NCBI GenBank assembly: GCA_003864495.1
Contig: ML133378.1
Location: forward strand, 1,149,009 to 1,213,008
DNA length: 64,000 bases
Source of the DNA: Nemopilema nomurai
Taxonomy: Eukaryota > Cnidaria > Scyphozoa > Rhizostomeae > Rhizostomatidae
Direction: 5' to 3'
In this document: positions 62,501-64,000 of the stretch, one piece after another
Layout of the letters: each line of letters opens with the position of its first letter
How positions within the stretch are numbered: the first letter of the stretch is position 1
Position numbers and translations under genes: made by a program
The notes under the pieces: generated by a model
Seen by the model: the letters and a program-made list of their open reading frames with translations, nothing else
Database searches by the model: none
Told to the model about the DNA's origin: nothing

Positions 62501-64000
62501 GTTGAAATTTCAATCAAATGGTCAAGCACAATGCAACATAACAACAATGCACGCAGTGTCTCATAACAGTAGCATTGATAGCCATCTTTCTTGGCTTTCT
62601 CTCTTTTAGAAACTACATTTGTCTTTTGATTTTAGTCCGCGGTATATGTTATTGGACGGTTCAGGGCGGAAAAACATTTGAGAAAAAGAAGAATTCAATT
62701 GCAAAAAAGCCTTAAACTAATGTGAGTATAATTTCCCTCAGTGAATTTCTGGAAGACGGCTGTACTTGAATTTGCTATTCAGCTGGGAATTTTTTCAAGA
62801 AGTAAAAGACTCATTTGAAAATCTCTGTGTTTTCAACTGAAATCATAGATACAACAGAACTTTCAAAACAATAAGGGATCGTCATTTTTTTTATTGTTCT
62901 TTGTTTGTGATGACGAATGCAACGCAAAGACAAATCTTGTTTAGCACTGGTAGCTTTCTAACGTTCTCGATGTGCATACTTTATTTCCAAAGCAATCTCC
63001 ATGTTTTGAATTGGTAGCAAAACTTACACTATGCCTTTCTATTAAATACTTTTTGCTTGTATTATGCACTAGTATATTACATGCAATGCGTAGGCATTAT
63101 CAAAAATAGAGAAAGTTATCTTTATGTAACTGCTAGTCATGACTAATTGTCTTTCAGCTTTAAGAAACTTCACTCTAAAAAGACGTGGTGGCAGATTTTT
63201 CATGCTGTTTGGAAAAGATTTTCTGGCAGGCAAGAAGACAAATACAAATCGTGTGATCTTCCTTTGGTTAGTATGAATAATGATGTTCGGTGCCTCTTCA
63301 ATTTTGCTATTTTTAACATTTGAAACATAAAAAACTTTTTGTGGAGCAAGATTAGTTTCAAGCCACGTGTGAAGACTTGCAATTGTGTCCGGGCTTTTTA
63401 TTCGTATAAAGGCGTATTATTCCTTGATTATTAGAATATAAATTAATTTTCTTTGGATTTGATGCTTTTAGAATTTTTGAAAAAATTTGATACCAATCCC
63501 AATTATACTCGTGAGTACGGATCTAAAATCAACTCTTTGTACCAGCATGAATGTAGGTGACCATTAATGTGTTTCAGCGCTTGTCTAGAATATGTCGCTT
63601 TTTCCCTTTGAATTAACGATTTTCCTTGGTGGCAACTTATCTTTCGTTTATCTTTTTGTGACAGTCATATTCCTTTCCTCAAAGTTTTTTATTAAACGTC
63701 ATTTCCGGTTTGATTTAATGTTGTCACAAAGATTCTTTTTACAACCTCGCCATTTGATCCAAACACTTTGCAATGGAACACCGAAATTCCTTCATTTGCT
63801 TTTTCACAAATTTAGAATTATGTTGTAGGAAAACATATACGAAGAAATAGAATATCAAGTAGAAGAAGTTATCTTTCGACTGAGCAATCTTTACGACATG
63901 AGTGACTTTTTGGAAAACAATGAAGGCCAGGTTGACGGTGATGACGAATACACGCTGGACAGTTCGGAGGAGGCGGCCTATCCAAGTTCGCACAGCAAGA
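23516..64000 (+). CDS. PKD1: polycystin-1-type receptor (WSC, PKD, REJ, GPS, PLAT, 11 membrane helices), 3' end outside the window
   Basis: Large membrane receptor of the polycystin-1 family; in animals these pair with PKD2 channels, often in cilia. About 58 exons can be chained by GT-AG sites and phase, beginning 23516-23564 (signal peptide) and ending with 63829 to the edge. Domain order: signal peptide, WSC, a few PKD repeats, REJ, GPS (HLT cleavage site), helix 1, PLAT, helices 2-5, helix 6, TOP domain, helices 7-11, tail. This order is that of polycystin-1 but the ectodomain is short: no LRR, C-type lectin or LDL-A module is seen, and about four PKD repeats instead of about sixteen. Unresolved points: a frame break at 37043-37092, the phase of the exon at 45751, and the exons between 56795 and 62635. 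PKD1-like paralogues are alternatives for the name; the family is secure. Confidence 0.9.
23565..26085 (+). other. polycystin intron 1, no gene recognised
   Basis: Runs from the GTATGT after the signal-peptide exon to the TTTGCAG before the first WSC exon. Several short open frames occur on both strands, none with a domain or matching splice phases. Extra ectodomain exons of unusual sequence could be hidden here. Confidence 0.4.
27319..28989 (+). pseudogene. THAP zinc-finger gene remnant inside the transposon
   Basis: An ATG at 27319 opens MEPGNKTKVRGGLRCVVH, then the frame shifts and a THAP-type sequence follows (27395-27620): NTHRFPKDPTVRRQ, a TGA where the family has tryptophan, then FSNPVLCSDHFEPGCY with the C-x2-H pair. 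A 15-bp direct duplication (GTTCTGGCATTATAC) lies just after. Later exon-like parts are 28413-28651 (QCGFCCGYTNG, ACQDCKVK, after a TTTTCAG) and 28808-28989, which ends in a very acidic tail (EENDEEWNPER-like: AENDEEWNPERDEDEF). The frameshift and stop make it non-functional. THAP domains bind DNA and occur in P, Kolobok and related transposases and in domesticated host genes. Confidence 0.65.
29353..29985 (-). pseudogene. remnant of a gene like the P2X7 intracellular cysteine (ballast) domain
   Basis: Read on the minus strand, exon 29985-29757 encodes an acidic stretch (SADTESSSDEDNLGHDG) and LTPAILRERYEQKTEVSS, ending TG before GTAAGT. After a TTTTGCAG, exon 29567-29353 continues as W-C-R-C, a TGA where glycine is expected, then LVGALECRCC, and in another frame SIEQICIAQHEDFIAMSN. 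The pattern W-C-x-C-G-x-C, E-C-x-C-C, I-C-I-x-x-H is that of the zinc-binding C-terminal domain of P2X7, which is widespread as a stand-alone domain in cnidarian proteins. One stop and one frameshift break it. No P2X channel helices are present. Confidence 0.5.
30801..33353 (+). other. polycystin exons 4-8: PKD repeats
   Basis: Exons 30727-31721, 31997-32180, 32299-32386, 32980-33131 and 33221-33353. PKD repeats are immunoglobulin-like folds of the ectodomain marked by W-x-F/L-G-D. Here they appear as LHFDFGDAS (31252-31275), YTWNLGDGQ (32101-32127) and YSWDFGDNV (33061-33087), each followed by a strand like FKVRVMVEN or NFTVRLTVANPVSS. The start of the large exon (many NxT/NxS glycosylation sites, TTWTVGGSV) is probably another divergent repeat. 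Splice phases all close. Confidence 0.8.
32387..32763 (+). repeat. 29-bp minisatellite, 13 copies, starting at a 5' splice site
   Basis: The exon 32299-32386 ends ACGCAG and the array begins with its GTACGT donor. Each 29-base unit runs from GTACGTCTTTTGGCGCGCAA to a CTACGCAG or CTACGTAG end, so every unit border repeats the exon-intron junction word CGCAG/GTACGT. Thirteen units fit 377 bases exactly. Units differ at few positions (GTACATC, GACGCGC, ATCAACG). Because 29 is not a multiple of three, open frames run through it by chance; it is treated as intronic. Confidence 0.9.
33702..41360 (+). other. polycystin exons 9-23: REJ region
   Basis: The REJ (receptor for egg jelly) region lies before the GPS in polycystins. 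Exons: 33702-33875, 34402-34539, 34755-34939, 35257-35481, 36014 to 37472 (with a frame break), 37855-37966, 38097-38204, 38461-38560, 38789-38845, 39205-39344, 39479-39563, 39899-40132, 40415-40525, 40805-40959, 41213-41360. Typical REJ wording is seen: LPPNTLNPGSYLVELM, NVTLDASHSFDPDGG, FSWHCRS, GPFLGSCRISPTTGLEAST, FSLQCKHWKD, PIKFSLRYKT and, near the end, YSQMSVYESNPFSWA. The last few exons form the GAIN-like part. Apart from the break noted separately, all junction phases agree. Confidence 0.8.
36014..37088 (+). other. low-complexity REJ insertion with a tetrabasic site
   Basis: The exon starts as normal REJ (IGCSECRNPDVNAHKK, GACKDCEKS), then changes at about 36235 into a Thr-rich run (TTIITTTTTGG), the basic stretch RRRR (36393-36404), an acidic stretch (FDLDDGDDIASED), and a long Gly/Ser-rich run (36600-36970) with many GSG and GGG groups, before a helix-like EEQLEEKLKMIREFM and a TGA at 37086-37088. 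RRRR followed by D-S could be a furin-type processing site, as an inference. The REJ core resumes in another frame at about 37085. Confidence 0.65.
41572..42047 (+). other. polycystin exons 24-25: GPS autoproteolysis motif
   Basis: Exons 41572-41711 and 41964-42047. The sequence CRFWNDAKEIWSNKGCNV, then TKEAVCRCNHLTAFGAQ, contains the four cysteines and two tryptophans of a GPS. The cleavage tripeptide H-L-T is coded at 41971-41979, so self-cleavage would fall between Leu (41974-41976) and Thr (41977-41979). The first helix follows in the next exon. All catalytic features I know of are intact. Confidence 0.9.
42313..44273 (+). other. polycystin exons 26-31: helix 1 and PLAT domain
   Basis: Exon 42313-42465 encodes helix 1 (LVLAVLLSVLCLYLMLTVAY). 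Exons 42692-42746, 43059-43165, 43455-43574 and 43703-43748 encode a PLAT/LH2 domain: YLVVVETGSSHDAGTTARV, VYGEEGHSQIRELT, FKRGSVDAIIM, LGDIKKISLWHDNGGNSPNW and a WYFPWNGWVA ending. Exon 44223-44273 starts the following linker. The PLAT domain is cytoplasmic, binds lipid or partner proteins, and its place after helix 1 is diagnostic for polycystin-1 proteins. The intron before 44223 contains a large trinucleotide-type repeat. Confidence 0.92.
43868..44217 (+). repeat. GAT-rich higher-order repeat in the PLAT intron
   Basis: Built from GATGATGTTGATTATGATGG-type words, arranged in a higher-order unit of about 100 bases that starts near GATAACGATTATGATGATTC at 43882, 43985 and 44088. It is intronic (between exons 43703-43748 and 44223-44273), ending only six bases before the acceptor TTTTGTAG. 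Its Met/Ile-rich and His/Asn-rich translations are artefacts of the repeat. Confidence 0.9.
44592..47682 (+). other. polycystin exons 32-39: helices 2-5 and cytoplasmic loop
   Basis: Exons 44592-44675, 44929-45000, 45280-45399, 45751-45911, 46232-46305, 46878-46926, 47203-47317, 47598-47682. Exon 44592 has the family phrase DYHLWLSIF. Helix 2 is ASLVGFMMFSAMML, helix 3 SSFVTSVIVAVAVFPVQLV, then a charged loop (KRQLKLQ, GSKSEEEDQED), helix 4 WLWLCVLFSFSGMTV and helix 5 LLICFICGIGVLEVL. The exon at 45280-45399 ends in phase 0 while the open frame of the exon at 45751 needs two carried bases, so a small exon is missing or one boundary differs from what I give. The other junctions agree. Confidence 0.75.
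49162..50516 (+). other. polycystin intron with a 106-bp MITE
   Basis: Long intron between exon 49043-49161 and exon 50517-50627. Apart from the small inverted-repeat element at 49663-49768, no gene or RNA is recognised. A T-rich tract lies at about 49981-50040. Confidence 0.5.
49663..49768. mobile_element. short MITE with near-perfect inverted ends
   Basis: The left end TACCGTAAATCCTCGAATTA and the right end, reverse-complemented, TACCATAAATCCTCGAATTG differ by few bases, and both continue into GCCCCC runs. The centre is only about 50 bases with two copies of GGGGGCTTATT. It has no coding capacity. No clear target duplication is visible, so the superfamily is open. Confidence 0.75.
50871..50995 (+). 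repeat. 21-bp minisatellite ending at a 3' splice site
   Basis: About six units of ATTTGTCATTATGTCATTTC plus A. The last unit ends ATGTCATTTCAG at 50995, the acceptor of the exon 50996-51140; the other units read ATGTCATTTCAA at that place. So the array consists of near-acceptors that differ from the functional one by a single base. The 21-base unit keeps frame and gives a repeated HFNLSLC translation, but it is intronic. Confidence 0.85.
52092..52620. mobile_element. PIF/Harbinger-like non-autonomous element
   Basis: Bordered by TTA at 52089-52091 and 52621-52623, the 3-bp target typical of PIF/Harbinger. Ends are imperfect inverted repeats: AGGCCAAACGCTCTTAAACG on the left, AGGCCAATCTCCATTGGGCG from the right, both followed by TTTTTCGC. 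It contains a 64-codon ORF (52259-52453) beginning ATGGCCGACCC that matches nothing I know and may be the start of a lost element gene. It sits in the polycystin intron before exon 52843. Confidence 0.6.
53518..55355 (+). other. polycystin exons 48-51: helices 7-11
   Basis: Exons 53518-53619 (ILSLLLVLISL), 53964-54113 (GLLIIFSLLAVSA then a charged extracellular or cytoplasmic loop), 54707-54841 (YATLFFLVLLKSVSLLRVL), 55134-55355 (VTFILLIIALFHVGTLVHG, a pore-like segment LLVLWSSLARG, and AYNVLAAVTVFTFWLV). All four exons begin and end in phase 0. This matches the last membrane bundle that aligns with the PKD2 channel fold. Whether the pore conducts cannot be judged from the sequence. Confidence 0.85.
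55522..56662. mobile_element. hAT-like element with nested repeat DNA next to a polycystin acceptor
   Basis: Left end CATGGCGCCGAC (55522-55533) and right end GTCGGCGCCTATG (56650-56662) are inverted copies, with one base extra. Flanking 8-mers TCCGCATG (55514-55521) and TCCGCACG (56663-56670) differ at one base, as an old 8-bp target duplication. Inside is a second element-like stretch beginning CAGTGGCGTAACTAG (55621) and containing long G runs. The polycystin acceptor at 56683 lies only 21 bases beyond the right end. No transposase is seen. Confidence 0.55.
56396..56510 (+). repeat. G-run plus CCCCCC tandem duplication
   Basis: A run of about 17 G at 56396-56412 is followed by CTGTCACACCCCCCAAAATT and CACGCCCCTGAATA; a second G run (about 56447-56467) is followed by the same two phrases. 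The two copies are nearly identical, suggesting recent duplication. The G runs could form G-quadruplexes or hairpins with the C runs. It is intronic and lies within the hAT-like element. Confidence 0.8.
58424..59111 (+). repeat. 28-bp minisatellite, about 24-25 copies
   Basis: Tandem units of GGGTTTGTCATCACACGCAT followed by CAATGCAA or CAATGCGA. The A/G variant alternates along the array, and a few units are shorter or longer by one to three bases. Since 28 is not a multiple of three and no frame has a stop, all three + frames stay open for more than 200 codons; these translations are not genes. The array lies between the provisional polycystin exons 58246-58326 and 59172-59208. Confidence 0.9.
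59209..62635. other. long polycystin intron, no gene supported
   Basis: Contains an ATT/TATA microsatellite at about 60436-60470 and the inverted-repeat element at 61507-61885. The overlapping open frames at 61972-62205 and 62084-62413 have non-repetitive translations but no recognisable domain and no consistent splice sites; they may be a decayed element gene. Confidence 0.4.
61507..61885. repeat. imperfect inverted-repeat element
   Basis: The left side reads GGATCACTTCTGATACGAAT then GTTTACG; the right side, reverse-complemented, reads GGATCACTTTTTGAACCGTA then a CCGTTTACAC. The word GGAGTAATTTCACTT in the middle is the reverse complement of AAGTGAAATTACTCC-like sequence in ferroportin intron 3 (near 8514). 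This suggests one dispersed non-autonomous family with copies in both genes. Confidence 0.4.

Larger units (their letters stand above)
56684..64000 (+). other. polycystin C-terminal exons, partly provisional, truncated by the window edge
   Basis: Exon 56684-56794 (phase 0, hydrophobic: AAFEAVILFAQMMFFLLPEV) follows the helix-11 exon. Then 58246-58326 (FTILAGFGWQLVYFF and YYRERRR in one frame) and 59172-59208 are candidates whose phases agree with each other and with the next exon, but not with 56684-56794, so an exon of length 3n+2 is missing between 56795 and 58245. Solid exons resume at 62636-62721 (FRAEKHLRKRRIQLQ), 63158-63266 (KKLHSKKTWWQIFHAVWKR) and 63829 onward (ENIYEEIEYQVEEVIFRLSN, then an acidic end). 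The last has the coiled-coil character of the polycystin-1 tail, which binds PKD2. The stop lies beyond the window. Confidence 0.65.

Overview
This is animal nuclear DNA, most likely from a marine invertebrate, and an anthozoan cnidarian (stony coral or sea anemone) is my best guess. The evidence is AT-rich sequence, genes cut into many short exons by GT-AG introns of roughly 100-1500 bases, many small DNA transposons and minisatellites, and a ferroportin without the residues vertebrates use for hepcidin. The species is an inference.

Three genes can be reconstructed, all on the + strand. (1) 4574-10720: ferroportin (SLC40A1 family), the iron exporter, five coding exons and about 611 residues with every splice phase closing; its last intron uses a GC donor. 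(2) 13188-21363: a coiled-coil protein of about 551 residues in 17 exons, which I recognise as the homologue of human C10orf67. (3) 23516 to beyond the right edge: a polycystin-1-type receptor in about 58 exons, in the order signal peptide, WSC, a few PKD repeats, REJ, GPS, first membrane helix, PLAT, ten further helices with a polycystin (TOP) domain, and a basic then acidic cytoplasmic tail. Two points in it do not join cleanly: a frame break near 37043-37092, and a phase mismatch at the exon starting at 45751. The exons between 56795 and 62635 are provisional.

The polycystin introns hold most of the accessory DNA: a 3.2 kb Kolobok-like element (27056-30239, TTAA target sites, diverged terminal inverted repeats of about 210 bp) with a decayed THAP gene and, on the other strand, a decayed gene resembling the P2X7 intracellular cysteine domain; a PIF/Harbinger-like element (52092-52620); a hAT-like element ending about 20 bp before a 3' splice site (55522-56662); a 106-bp MITE; and four tandem-repeat arrays. 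Two arrays are built from splice-site sequence: a 29-bp unit starting exactly at a 5' splice site and a 21-bp unit ending exactly at a 3' splice site.

The left 4.5 kb, the spacer 10721-13187, the spacer 21508-23515 and the stretch 59209-62635 carry no gene that I can support, apart from repeats and a possible terminal exon at the left edge. The three genes show no evident functional link.
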